Below are positions 12,991 through 24,730 of a stretch of 64,000 nucleotides of DNA, piece after piece (within the stretch, counting starts at the first letter, position 1; every line of letters begins with the position of its first letter). The stretch comes from Antennarius striatus. Taxonomy: Eukaryota; Chordata; Actinopteri; Lophiiformes; Antennariidae. The translations under genes were made by a program, and so were the position numbers. Below the pieces are notes generated by a model. It was not told where the DNA came from, made no database searches, and worked only from the letters and a program-made list of their open reading frames with translations. Where the stretch lies: contig NC_090787.1 of assembly GCF_040054535.1 (NCBI RefSeq), forward strand, positions 20,529,001-20,593,000, written 5' to 3'.

Positions 12991-14244
12991 TGTGTATGTG
13001 TTTATCAACATTTGCCCTCATCCAGGTCTAGTTCCTAACATTATTAATATTTATACAGTATTTCGCACAAGTATGAGGACCTACTCAATATAAAGTCCTT
13101 CTCGACACTTCCATGACAACGGTTTCCATAGATTTTCCCTGAATATAAAGCACATTCATTAGCTAAATGGCACGCAGAGAGTGTATACACCTGCTTTCCC
13201 TCCCAAAGGTCCACCTTTTCACAAAATTCTCATTTTAAAATCTGTTCACCAATAATAACCTCTTCTCTGTCATAGGCAGAGGTAAAAATGTACACCAGTT
13301 TGTCTATTAGTTATATTTCATGTAGATTCACTTATTCTTGCTATTTAACATATATAAACTAAATTATAAAGAGATTAATATTGTGTTTTTGAGTATCACC
13401 AAGTCACAAGTTATAATAGACTTTCAACTCCACTGTTTATTGAACTTAAGAGAAACCGCCATGGAATATTTCTGCTTTAGAAGAGGACTGAAGATGAAAC
13501 TGCTCTATCACAGCTACGTACTGTGAACTAAACTGTTAAGTGAATGGGTGAGTGGTGACACATCGTAACTATAATGAGTAAAAACGACAGTTAAGACTAA
13601 GGTAACGGATAAAGTACAGCTGATGTAACCATGGAAATACAAAACCGTGGCCAGTCCCTATTTGTATCACTGATAACATCTAAGAAAATGTGTTCCATAT
13701 GTAATGTCTGCAAAATACATTTGAAATGAGAGGTATGACCAAGATAAAAACTATAAATGTTTTGAAGAAACAAATATTGTCTCAAACCAGTATGGGCATC
13801 AGATTTTGAAGGCCAATCCATGCACTAGATGTGATTTGCAATTTTTTGACGAGATTGGAAAGTCTATCTACATTTGTTTGGTGAGTGCAGGAGAAATGTT
13901 TCTTGAAACATGTCAAATATGTATCTGTTTAGTAAAACGGAGGGCTGGCTTGTGGAAGTTAAAAAGTGGAATGGGAAATCTGAATGACAGGATGAGCAGC
14001 TGGCGAGGAAACAACAAGGCTTGCTGATTGGAGAACAATGGTAAAACAGGACAGACCATCAGCTCGGAAACACGTGGAGCTACTTGATGGGATACAGGAA
14101 GATGCAGGCTGCAGGGAGGCAGATGTAGTTTACAGGGATTTACAGATTGCTGATGTTGTATCCCAATCAAACTAGAGATTTAAATCTGTTGGGATCACAT
14201 GCAGAAGCATCACTTATGGCAGCATCTAGTGGCAGTGGCAAAAA
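12991..14244. other. Intergenic, nothing recognised
   Basis: AT-rich sequence with only short ORFs that have no recognisable protein motif. I see no RNA gene or complete transposon here. Confidence 0.5.
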
Positions 14245-14800
14245 ATACTACTCGCAAGTCAACCATTTCCCAATTTAAATAACTGAAATAATTTTACTCT
14301 GTTCCATACTTGTAAAAAATGTTTTTAATCAACTAATTTGCATGCATGCTTTACCTGTGTTATCATTAATAATACATAAGTTATGTAATCAATTACAAAG
14401 TATGAGAAGAATTGCAAAAACTCACAAGAACACACGAGCTACGTCTACTCCAAGAAAATGAGATATTGTATTGATCCGCCAACTAACTGTGGTTTAACAA
14501 AGCACAGCATTCATTTCGGATTTTTTCATACACGGAACAAAAATATGGACAGAGCAATGGCTAGTATCTCAAATAAGTCATGTGTCATGCAGCTTGTATC
14601 TTGAGGTACCCTACTATATTTGATCTTTCACATCTGATGCATTCTGAGCTGCATACATACATTCCAGAGCACTAACATTCAGAAACAGCCTGATAGACCA
14701 GCCGCTTGTCTTCAAGGTGTGAAAGTGATACTGGAAAACCAGAAAAATGTTTTGTTTCAGTCAGCAACACCTGCTCGTATGGAGTTTGCATATGTTTCAT
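14245..14800. repeat. Dispersed repeat, second direct copy
   Basis: This matches the window start (30-300) in the same orientation, with about 300 bp between the two matching halves (about 14325-14627) that the first copy lacks. The extra part ends with TATCTTGAGGTACC, the same terminal motif seen at 39410-39429 and 28780, so it may be a nested transposon end. Confidence 0.75.
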
Positions 14801-14995
14801 ATTTTATTGAACTGAAAGTTCAATAAAATATGAGCAATTTAGTAAAAATTCTCATTTTAATTTTGCATGGTCAATTTATAAAATTAAGGAACTGCGGAAA
14901 AAAACATTTCAGTTGTTAGAGTTGACCAGAAGATCACGGATAAGCCATTAAGATTTCAAGATTATGAAATATTTAAGCTGTTTTAAAGATAAAGA

Positions 14996-15345
14996 GGCAA
15001 AGGAGAAACTTTGCCCATACTTCCCTCTCCCCAGACACCTCTTCCAGCTCTTCGGGGGGGGGGGGGGGGTCCGAGGCATTTCCAGACCAGGAGGCATTTG
15101 AAACAATGCCCAAGCCACCTCCACTGGCTACGGAGGAAAATCATTTTAGTCGCTTGTATCCAGGATTTTGTACTTTTGGTCATGACCCAAAGCTCGTAAC
15201 CATAGGCAAGAGGAGAAACAGATTGACCAATAAATGGTGATCTATTTTGACTCAGCTGCTTCTTCACCATGACAGACCTGTACAACGATTACATCACTGC
15301 ATCCCCCGCACCGATCTCTTTGTCAATCTAACAATAACTTCACCT
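14996..15345 (-). mobile_element. LINE reverse-transcriptase C-terminal fragment
   Basis: The minus strand encodes a degraded stretch with MVKKQLS, YGYELWVMTKSTKSWIQ and WRWLGHCFKCLL, the C-terminal pattern of a widespread fish LINE family (ELWVMT followed by RIQAAEM and RWFGH in intact copies, as I remember them). A G-tract of about 16 bases near 15054-15069 interrupts it. Confidence 0.75.
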
Positions 15346-15559
15346 CTTCCCCAGAGTCTCTGTGCTCCATGTCCTCACAGGTTTCCTCAGATCTCCTAAC
15401 CGTAACCATAAAGACACTGAGTCTATCTGGCCTATCTGCCACTCTCTCTGTCTCTCTTTCTTTTAAACCTGAATCATGCTGATCCTTTCCCCGTAGAGAG
15501 TTTTTCTCTTTTCTCTAACGACTCTGGGTCAGACCCGATCAGCCTCAGTGACAGTAATG

Positions 15560-16318
15560 CAAAAAATTATAAATTGATGGTAAAGATTTTAAACAATGGT
15601 AAACTTAAAGATCATGTTGACACACCATGGAGGGTTCACCTTGGTCTGGCGCCGGGTGTGAACCCTTCATGGGAGAGTTCTACAAGCCGCCAATGGAGGC
15701 CGTCAACAGTTTTATTTTTCAGTTTTAATCCAAATATGTCGGAAAACTGTCTGTTATGTTCTCACAGAGAAACAGTTTTTCACTGCTACCTAGACTGTCA
15801 GAGACTCGGCAATCTGTTCCTGTTTTTAGAGAGAATCTTTCTCTCATTCAGTCATGTTTTCGACAAACAGGTGTACATTATTAGTTTGAAACGTAGGAAG
15901 AATCAAAAAAAAGGATTGGCAGATTCTAAACTTTCTTCTGGGCCAAGCAAAGACGGAGATTCATCTAAGCAGGAGGAAACAAGGTTGAAGGTTCGTCTGA
16001 CTGCAGTGCAGAAGTCATTTTAAGAAGAATGTGTTCAGCTGGAATCAGAACTATTTTAACTATTTCAGAGCTAAGAATGATTTAGACACTTTTAAGAACC
16101 TATGGTGTGTCAAAGGTGTCATATGTTCCGTGTTGAGTGGGAACTTGTGTTCAGTCAGTGGTTGGTTTATGTCACGTACAGTATATTTTGCTTATGTTCC
16201 TACATTTCATATTACTTGTTGTTGAAATTTGAGTTCCTGTTTACGTGAATCTCTTTTGGATTTTGTGTCAACGTGACTATCTTGTATTTCGACTTTTATG
16301 AATAAACGTGACTTAAAA
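15560..16318 (+). mobile_element. L1/Tx1-like LINE 3' fragment
   Basis: A 149-residue ORF at 15574-16023 contains a CCHC-like cluster (CLLCSHRETVFHCYLDCQRL), followed downstream by FKNLWCVKGVICSV in another frame. Both resemble the C-terminal end of L1/Tx1-type ORF2 proteins. The copy ends near 16310 with an A-rich tail (GTGACTTAAAAAATC). It is a 5'-truncated, frameshifted relic, not a host gene. Confidence 0.6.
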
Positions 16319-16369
16319 AATCAAAAATCAAATCTTACCCTGTCTTTATCTTCACTGTATTTTTCCACC

Positions 16370-16572
16370 CAACCGGTCAAGGTAGATGACTGCCCTCCAG
16401 TGTCTGGGTCCTGCCCAAGGATTCTTCCTCAATGAGGGAGTTTTTCCCCGCTGCTGTCGCTTATACTTGCTCTGGAGGGTCCAGTTTGCTTTGTCTGCCT
16501 GTAAAAGCACTTTGAAATATCTGTTGATGTGATTAAGCGCTTTACAAATAAAAGCTGATGGATTGAAACTGA
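16370..16572 (+). mobile_element. CR1/L2-type LINE 3' UTR fragment
   Basis: The sequence with TTCTTCCTCAATGAGGGAG, then the CGCTTATACTTGCTC segment and the closing GCACTTTGAAATATCTG and GCGCTTTACAAATAAAAG, is the conserved 3' region of fish CR1/L2-like LINEs. Confidence 0.7.
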
Positions 16573-16609
16573 TTCCGTCCTTCCCTCACTCATGAACAAC
16601 ACTCCCAAG

Positions 16610-16985
16610 ATTCTCCCCCTTGAATTGTCACCTTATTGTGATGTGGGAGCTTGAGTGCCCAAATGATCCTAGGAGCTGTGTTATTGGGGGCTTTATGTTC
16701 CCTTTATGGCACGGGCCGGACTAAGAGCAGTTCAAAAACCCCTATGAAGAAAAGAAAATCGAGGACAATGACGACGCAACCAGGTCCTCAGCGGAGGAAG
16801 GCCTAGGTTTGAGACTCGAGCACCTGCTGACCGAGCCTCTGCCCAAGGGGCCCGACGGGGCTCAGCCCAAAAGAACGACATGGGCCTAACCTCTGGTGGA
16901 TTCAACACCTGCTGAAGGAACCATACGATTGGGGGGCAGTCGACAGTGCAGGGCTCGACGGCCCAATTCCCAGACAAGGAGTAAC
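16610..16985 (+). mobile_element. LINE 5'-region fragment
   Basis: The blocks GATCCTAGGAGCTGTGTTAT, GGGGGCTTTATG and AAGAGCAGTTCAAAAACCCC also occur, in shorter form, at 45790-45960. From memory they belong to the 5' untranslated region of a common fish LINE upstream of its endonuclease. No intact ORF remains. Confidence 0.6.
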
Positions 16986-18397
16986 AGATCTCTCTATTTA
17001 TAATGAGAACACAAATAACAAGTTCTCAAGCGTTTGGCTTATAAAAAGTCATGCTCATGTAGGTTCAGCTTCTTTATTTTTAACCCAGGACACGTTCAGC
17101 ATACTCTGGGTCTCATTAGGATTAGAGGCTGTATGGTATTCATCTTATACATAAATCCCAGTTAAACCACTGCATGAGTCCAGGCCATAAATGGGCAAGT
17201 GTGGATGATTAGAGATCAATAGCTTGCACAAACGGTTTGATCTGCAGAGAGGTTGATATTAATATCTTCCAATTGACTTTAAAAAGCAAGCAAAGCTCTT
17301 ATTTCATTAGTCACTTGGCAACAAATATGAGCAAGTGGGTGTTAGACCTATGAGATTTCTCCTTTAAGTCTTTGTGTGCAAGTTCATTTTCTTTTTATGG
17401 TTTTCATCAATATAAGAATTATAATTTTGTTTGATGTACTGCAGAACTGAACTCGTAATTTTCTGGCAGTGCAAGAAATGGCTGGCATATTGTCTTGATA
17501 TCATTTAAATAGTGGATACAAAATAATTAAACATTTTGTATAAAGCACAAAAAATGGAACGGCTAATAACATTTAACAAATAATAATCAAATTCCAGATG
17601 ACACTTTAGATAGATATTAACTACATTTATATCTGTAATGTCCTATTGTTAATTGTTACACAAGAAATGTGATATAGAGGATAAACTATGTTGTGTATTT
17701 CTCAGACAAAGCAAAAGAGACCGATCAAACTCTTTATTTACTGCTTGCATGCAATTGCATGTAAATGTTCTCAGAGTCAACATGTTGTGTTTGACATAAT
17801 TATCACACTCCATGCAGTAGTCAGTACTGTAGTACAAATATTAGAAGAGATAAAACCAGCTTGTCTTCTTATGACTCACACACAACCCTGCATACATACA
17901 TATAAATATGAAAATCAATGTTAAGTGAGTACATTTAACTACACATACACCTATACAGCTTGAAGGGAACAAGAAAAGTCAATTTGATTGTGCAACACAG
18001 TGTTATACAAAGGCAAATTAATTACAGTTTAGAAACATTACTACCAATGTACTAGTAATGTGTAAATGCAGTCTGACTGTAACAGATACAGCAGTCCATT
18101 TAATGAGACATAGGTTTAACAGAAGTGAAAATGGATGACAGTGTGGTTTTGCCAGGAAATATACGGCCCCCTTTTCACTGCCTGGTAGCAGCACATCCAC
18201 ACATTATTAAACGGAGCCCATCAAAAGGGGGAGGATATACATGACAGGAACTGCTGCTGAAATAAGGGAGTGGGAGGAAAAATGTGAAATCGACAGGAAT
18301 TACTGAAGACACTCTTTGTAAGATTCCATTGAAACACTAAAACCATCACAGCAAAATGATAGAACTGGAAACAAGGATATAGATATACTGTATATAC

Positions 18398-18401
<4 letters not shown>
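16986..18401. other. Intergenic, nothing recognised
   Basis: AT-rich sequence between LINE debris and a TG microsatellite. I see only short ORFs with no motif. Confidence 0.5.

Positions 18402-18484
<83 letters not shown>
18402..18484. repeat. (TG)n microsatellite with flanking (TA)n
   Basis: About 41 TG units, flanked by short TATATA tracts at 18386-18400 and 18496-18511. Confidence 0.98.
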
Positions 18485-18487
<3 letters not shown>

Positions 18488-18597
18488 CATATAATGTATA
18501 TATATATATATCCTTGTATATTTACTAGCGGGAACCTGTGGAGATTCCACAAAAAAACAATAATATCAGACTTTGTTTGTTTTCTGTTTTTTCTTCG

Positions 18598-18912
18598 CTG
18601 TCACAAGAAAACAAACCGCTGTGTCCGCCGAGGCCGTAACGGCTCCGTGTGTGTGGGACGGACGAACGCGAAGACGAAGGTCGCTTCGCTGTTAAGGTCC
18701 GGCCATCCAGGTACACGCCGGCTTTGTGAGTTCGGTCCTGGTGAATAAAACATTGGGGTTCCCAATACGACAATTTAAGGTCTGTCACAATCAAAGAATA
18801 CAAACCGCTGTTTGACGAAGCCAAAACGGCTCCGTAAGTGGGGGCATGGACAAATGTGAAGACCGAAGCTAATTCGGCTAGCAACCAAAACTTTCGGGTA
18901 GACGCTGGAAGC
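18598..18912 (+). repeat. GC-rich diverged tandem duplication
   Basis: Two related units lie head to tail: from CTGTCACAAGAAAACAAACC at 18598 and from CTGTCACAATCAAAGAATAC at 18782, period about 184-190 bp. Both then carry ACAAACCGCTGT, an AACGGCTCCGT block, a GAAGAC-CGAAG block and a GGTACACGCCGG/GGTAGACGCTGG end. They are CpG-rich in an AT-rich setting and clearly diverged from each other. No coding potential is convincing; an LTR or satellite relic is possible. Confidence 0.7.
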
Positions 18913-18966
18913 GTGACAGCGTGAGGTTTTCAAGTGAGCTTATTCAAATATATGGGTGGGAATAGT

Positions 18967-18968
<2 letters not shown>

Positions 18969-19037
<69 letters not shown>
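18969..19037. repeat. (GT)n microsatellite
   Basis: About 34 GT units, some 200 bp downstream of the NHL gene stop codon. Confidence 0.98.
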
Positions 19038-19039
<2 letters not shown>

Positions 19040-19212
19040 TATTCTATACTCACAGACCAGCTAGAACAACTGTCATTTGTCAAAATACACTTTGAATTTA
19101 AAACTTACAGAAATAATACATGGGCTGCATTTATGCAGTAAAATTACCCAAAATAGTAGTCATTAAATATAATCACTACATCTCAGGTGTTGTTGATTCC
19201 CTTTGCAGCACT

Positions 19213-19218
19213 TTTATT
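19213..19218 (-). terminator. Poly(A) signal of the NHL-repeat gene
   Basis: TTTATT on the plus strand reads AATAAA on the minus strand, beginning only about 20 bases after the stop codon of the NHL gene. If used, the 3' UTR would be unusually short. Confidence 0.5.
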
Positions 19219-19238
19219 TAAACATAACTGCATTCTTC

Positions 19239-21987
19239 CTAGTTCTGGATAGCTTTGTACTGGTAAATTTTTATACAATGGTGCATGCTGTCAGACACTA
19301 CTAGGTGGCCTTTGGGTAGCAGGGTTAGACCACGTGGACAACTTAAGCCCTGAGTCACTATGGGCCATCCCACTCCCTGTGGTGAGTATAACAAGACCCT
19401 GTGTTGCTCTCCCCAGTCTGTTACCAGAACATTACCATCTGAATCTATACAGATGCCCCAAGGGCAGGAGAGTATGGGTCCCATACCGGCACATACACCC
19501 AGAACTCTTAATGTGTTCCAGCCTGGTTCCAGCACTTTGATACAGGGCACACTACCTGTTTCATTGCCCCTTTCAGACACTGCTACTATACCTGAGCTCA
19601 AGCAACCTGCAACTAAGTAGGGCCGGTGGAATCCGGTCACCACTGTACGCTCAAGACAGGAACCTGTCTTAGGATCAAGCTTGAGGGCAATGAGGATACC
19701 TTTCCGAATATCAGCTACCAAGAATTCATCCAACCTGGTTACAGTCACACCCCTGGGAGCCTCAAGGTCATCTTTTGCAGAGCCAAACCCCGTCCCTCCA
19801 AAGGTCTGAAGAAGACGGCCATGTCGGCTGAACACAAGCAGGGCTCTTTCAGCTGCACAGCTAAGAGCAATCAATCCCTTAGCATTTACAGCAACGTCAA
19901 AGTAGTTCCGACATCGTCTGCCAGATCCATCAGGATTTAGGGAGGTCACTTGCTGGAGGACATTGCCCTGAGGATCAGTTACCTGTTTCAAAGTCATATT
20001 TTAGATTTAATAATGGTGCCAGCCACACTTTATATACTGTATATTTGACTAAAAGTAATTTAAGACAACCTACCTGAACGCGTGCATTTCCACAGTCAAC
20101 TATAAAGAGAAGGCCCTGTGGTGTGGCATGGATACCACTTGGTAGGGTAAGGTCTGCCCGGCCTGAACCCTGCTTCCCAAACTGTCTTATTAGAAGAACC
20201 TCTCTGGGGTCGAGCACTGTCAATGCCTGGTTTCCGTCCTCCTCTAACTCAACAAGGGTGGGCTCTACCATCTCTCCTCTATCTCTTTTCAGCTCTTGGG
20301 AGGAATCATCAATGACAGACATGGAAAAAGCCATGGATTGTTTAGAGCCAGGTAATGTTATTTTCTGTGGCTGTTGCAAAATACTGTGACTTCTACATGT
20401 AGGGTTTGGAAGACTCTGTCCCATGTCGGTAACCCTATGGCCTCTACCAAATGCTGGTGACATTGAAGTGGAGTTTGACAAAGAGTTAAAGTGTCCACAT
20501 GTCAGTCTCCACATCCCTGCATGTTCATTTGTCCCACGTATCAATGGCTCTGTCTTACGTGTTAGGTCCACAGCAGACTTTGACCGATGACATTTATAGT
20601 TCGAAAAGCCTTTATTGACATTGTAGTCATTAGAATGGCTAATAATAAAAGTATAGCTGGAGTCAAGGCTGTCTGTTGGGGACGGTGCTCGGCCAGAGTC
20701 ACTGTGGGTCCCTAGGGAGTGTTCATCAGATGACTGGCTGAGGCAACAGTGTCTTTGACTACTGGAAGTTAGGTCAAGGCAACTTTGGCTGGTCATTGGC
20801 TCTCTCAAAATCATTGTGGGAGATCCCATCATGTTACTCCAACATTTCAAACTTCTTTTACTGGAATCATGACTGACTTTTTTTTTAGGTCCTTCCTGAG
20901 TATCCAAACTGAAATTCAGTTTAGGGTGTTTCCATCTTTGCTCAGATGAAGGGGATGGCTTTCTACCAGAGGCTCCAGTAAATAACATCCTAGGACTCCT
21001 GGGAGAATCGTTTTTTGCATCACCATTAGTCTTGTTCATTTGCTCCTTACCTCCAGTAGCCATGTTTTTAAGTTTTTTTGTTGCTTCCTCCCCTTGTGAC
21101 ACACAGGAAGCTGATTCCATCTCATCATCATGTTGTGCCTCCCACTCTGTCCTTTCACACTTTGGAAGCCAATGTGATATCTTCGTGGAAGAGATCTTTT
21201 GTTCCTCTGATTCTTGATTACTGTGGGCTGAGAGGTTGATCTTTCTGACAACTCTGCCTGTTGGTGAGATCCATCGCTGTCCAAAGGCATTTCTTTGTCC
21301 CCCAGCACCTTGATGGTTAGTGTCTTCACACTGCATCTCTAGGGAATGGAGAGCACACAACTGCCCCTGTGGCCCACTGCTCCCAACACACAGGGACAAA
21401 CTTTGCTCCTGCACACGAATGTCTCCAAAAGCAATAGCATTAGGTTGGGAGCTTGGTTTGAAATTCACTTTCTTTAGGGAGAGTGAGACTTCCCAAGGTT
21501 TTAAGAACTCTGCTATCTCCTTCAGAAGGTTCTGGTCTGGCCCACTTTCACACAGATCTGACTGTTGACCCGCTTCAGTTATCTGCTGTTGAAGCTGAGC
21601 CAGTTTGTGTAATCTTTGGTCCAGCAAGGACTGACTTACTCGGACTGCTGCCATGTTGTCCCTTTTGACCTGCTCCAGGTGTTGTTGAGCATCCCGATGG
21701 TCCTGTTCCACCCTTTCTAGCAGACGGCGCTCTTCACTACGTGCTCCCAAGATAGCCCGCTCCACCCCACGTTTCACAGAGTCAGTCTCAGTTGCATGAC
21801 GCTCTTGTAGGCAACGCAGCTGTGCCTCTGCTTGGGAAAGGTCATATTGTGCCTTTGCTGCCCAGCATGGATGAGACTGAGGCAGGACAGCAGGGAAAGG
21901 ACTGTCCAATTGATGCTCATGACTTGACTCATGGTTGTGGTTTGGAATAGGGGTGGAATTGCTACCCAAAGTTGTACCCACAAACAT
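19239..21987 (-). CDS. Coiled-coil and NHL-repeat (beta-propeller) protein, TRIM-NHL-like
   Basis: Two coding exons on the minus strand: 21987-20074 and 19982-19239, joined by a phase-0 intron with donor CAG|GTAGG and acceptor ACAG|GTAAC. The product is about 885 residues. Residues about 40-150 are a strongly charged, Gln/Leu-rich coiled coil (QAEAQLRCLQERH; LAQLQQQITEAGQQ). About 170-580 is a Ser-rich, probably disordered linker. The C-terminal 300 residues form an NHL-type propeller: VLLIRQFGKQGSGRADLTLP, LQTFGGTGFGSAKDDLEAP, LSCPWGICIDSDGNVLVTDW and LSCPRGLTLLPKGHLVVSD. Coiled coil, linker and NHL recall TRIM-NHL ubiquitin ligases, but no RING or B-box is visible in this ORF or upstream to 30 kb. 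The start at 21987 is the first Met of the ORF; a possible acceptor (TTTCATCAG) lies about 50 bases upstream, so this may be a second exon with 5' UTR. The exact gene is not recognised. Confidence 0.75.
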
Positions 21988-22161
21988 GTTGATGGGTGGA
22001 TGGATCTTTGTTTAATTTTTAGCTTCCAATTTAAGATCCTGATGAAAGACACATAAACAACAACGATGAACATTAAACATCACAAATTCCTTCTGAACCA
22101 CATAATGTCAAGTATTTCAGTTTTGACATGAAACATAATATGATACTAATTTGCACAATTC

Positions 22162-22164
<3 letters not shown>

Positions 22165-22192
<28 letters not shown>

Positions 22193-22240
22193 ATATACTG
22201 GTTTGATCCCCGAAGGGAAATTAAGACAGCACATCTTATG
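22165..22240 (-). repeat. Poly-T run and retroposon 3' tail
   Basis: A T-tract of about 24 bases (22165-22186) is followed by GATCCCCGAAGGGAAATTA, the 3' end motif of fish SINE/LINE retroposons in reverse orientation. Nothing else of the element is recognised. Confidence 0.55.
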
Positions 22241-22997
22241 CGTATTTGCAATGTTGGGTCGTTCGCTTCTTACATAACCCATTTAAGGTGGGACTGTTGC
22301 TAAAATCTTAATCTTGAAAATAATTATTGAAGCTGCATTTATTTTACACTATATTACAATTTAAAATGCCATACTTCTGTGCTTGTTCTGAGTGTGGAAG
22401 TACATTTACCTTTAAAAAGCGTGATATTGTTTTGTAGTAGAATAGTGTCCAGTACAGTAGTATCAGTTGTGTACCTGTGCTAGAAATGTAGCTTTATGAT
22501 AATTACATATGGAATATTTTGTCCTCATACATCATACCTTACAAGCCTGGCAAACATGACTGAACAAACACCTATTTTACTAGTTTAACACTCATTGTAC
22601 TGCATGGAAATGTTTTTTCTTAAAGCCATTTCCACACAGCCAAGTAAACAGCTGTGTATTCAAGGGCGATGCAGCTACAAAGAAAACCAGAGGGTTGCAT
22701 ACACAAAAAACACATGCAGATGGAAGAAAGTTTTTTACTGAGAAATCTATTAGCATTTCAAATGGAAGCTGACAGCCAGGGACAGCCAGGGTGAGGGCGA
22801 GAGTGGGAGGTAAAGACACAACCCAGGAGCCAATACTGCTGTATTTTCAGCTCTGTAGGTTTCTGGAAAAAGCTTTGATATTTTATTCCTGAGAAAAGCA
22901 AAGGTTTGTAGAGAAATGGCAGTAAAAATGTTTTGTCTCAAGATTTATTGTGATTTCACAATGAATGTCCTACTCTACTTATGTCTCTCTTACACAC

Positions 22998-22998
<1 letters not shown>

Positions 22999-23077
<79 letters not shown>
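22999..23077. repeat. (CA)n microsatellite
   Basis: About 39 CA units. Confidence 0.98.
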
Positions 23078-23079
<2 letters not shown>

Positions 23080-23994
23080 GTGAACACCGTACCACATTGT
23101 ATTTTAATCTGTAATTCAATTTATTGATAAAAAAGTAATTACAGAAATACAAACTTTTTTAAATCTTACAACATTAAAGTAAAAATAAATGCTAGATCTT
23201 TACCTTGAGTACAAACCAAACATTACTGAGGTCTACTGTATTCAAAGATTTGCCCCCCAAACCAATTTTATACCTATCTACTTAAGAATACAACAAATAG
23301 GCAGGTGAAAACATAACATTTGTTGAAAGCAGTGGCGGGCCGTGCATTTCACATCTAAGTCTTCAGTGATACTTAGTCAAATTTGCATAAATGCATCCCA
23401 TAATACTGTAATCGGCTCCCACCTCTGCCACCAATGTCGCGTTAGGAGACTGAGGCGTCAATAACTTCTCTCAAATGGGACAAAAACCATCACTTTTGGA
23501 GAGGTGTCAGCTCTACTCCTTTATTGTCACTCACACAGAAGAACCCACGGCCACACCTTAATAGACGACACACAACTACGTCACAATAAAACCGGCTGTG
23601 CCATTTACACACATGACCATCATTTATAACACCACCACTAGAGAAACAGAATACAGAAATACACGATCACACTACTCGCTGTTGCCTCACCTCAACCGTG
23701 TGTAATGGGCTATTTTAGAGCAGTGACAGCGATATAATGAAACAGGTCTCTTTGTGTATTTCCACTACAATCACACAGATGCGTTAGTGCACCACATTAT
23801 TTACACACATTGCAGAAGAGCAATATTTTTTTTTTCATTTTTAGTAAATTTGTCATTTTATTTCATTATAATTGATTTATATTAACGAAATAAAATTGTA
23901 AAAACATAATTTATGACAAGTTTAATAAAATGCTTGTACTCACCAAAACAGCTGTTCAAACGGCTTATTTAAACACACTCTGTTGGCTGGAACA

Positions 23995-24260
23995 GGTTAG
24001 CTAGTTTAGGTTAGCTAGTTCAGATTACCTAGTTCAGATTAGCTAGAAAAGGCTAGCTAGTTCAGGTTAGCTAGAACAGGTTAGCTGGCTCAGGTTAGTT
24101 AGTTCAGGTTAGCTAGAACAGGTTAACTAGTTCAGGTTAGCTAGTTCAGGTTAGCCAGTACAGGTTAGCTCGTTCAGGTTAGCTAGAACAGGTTAGCTCG
24201 TTCAGGTTAACTAGAACAGGTTAGCTTGTTCAGGTTAACTAGAACAGGTTAGCTCCTTCA
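23995..24260 (+). repeat. 14-bp minisatellite, 19 units
   Basis: Nineteen contiguous units of GGTTAGCTAGTTCA occupy exactly 266 bases with no length change. The last four bases vary between TTCA and AACA. From unit 13 to unit 19 they alternate strictly, so the array has begun a 28-bp higher-order period. The array is inside the hAT-type element. Confidence 0.95.
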
Positions 24261-24599
24261 GGGATCAGACCCTCCTCTCACTAAAACTTCTCTTCAAATG
24301 TGCGTCTGCATAGCGCCGCCTTCTCAGTGAGTATCCAATCACAGGACACGTACATGTCAACATGTCAACATGAGGCCAACGGGAATGCTTTAGTGATCTG
24401 ATTGGCTATCACATCTGTCTATTAACCATATGTGTCAGTTCACTCACAGTGCAGGGAGACCTGCATTCTAAATTCTGAAGGTCCTGGGTAGATTTCATTC
24501 AACCTGACAACACAAGCTAGCTGAATTCTGATTGGATAAAACCTCTCTAACCTAAAAATAGAACACTGACCCAGTGTTTCCCCATGTCATATTATATCC

Positions 24600-24686
24600 C
24601 AGTATACATATATATATATACATATATATACATATATATACATACATACATACATATGTATATATGTATGTATATATATGTATATA

Positions 24687-24724
<38 letters not shown>

Positions 24725-24730
24725 CATACT
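24600..24730. repeat. (TA)n / (TG)n compound microsatellite
   Basis: Tracts of ATAT, ACAT and GTGT follow one another with no coding capacity, near the right end of the hAT-type element. Confidence 0.9.

Noticed and set aside
15052..15070. G-quadruplex candidate
   Set aside because: A single uninterrupted G-tract is ordinary simple sequence and may be a length error in the assembly.
15574..16023. Possible host gene with a CCHC zinc cluster
   Set aside because: The cluster and the downstream frame fit an L1/Tx1 ORF2 C-terminus and an A-rich 3' tail follows.
18221..18748. ORFs with long Thr-His or Cys-Val runs
   Set aside because: They are translations of the TG microsatellite.
23995..24260. 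CRISPR-like array
   Set aside because: Units are contiguous 14-bp repeats with no spacers, in a vertebrate genome.
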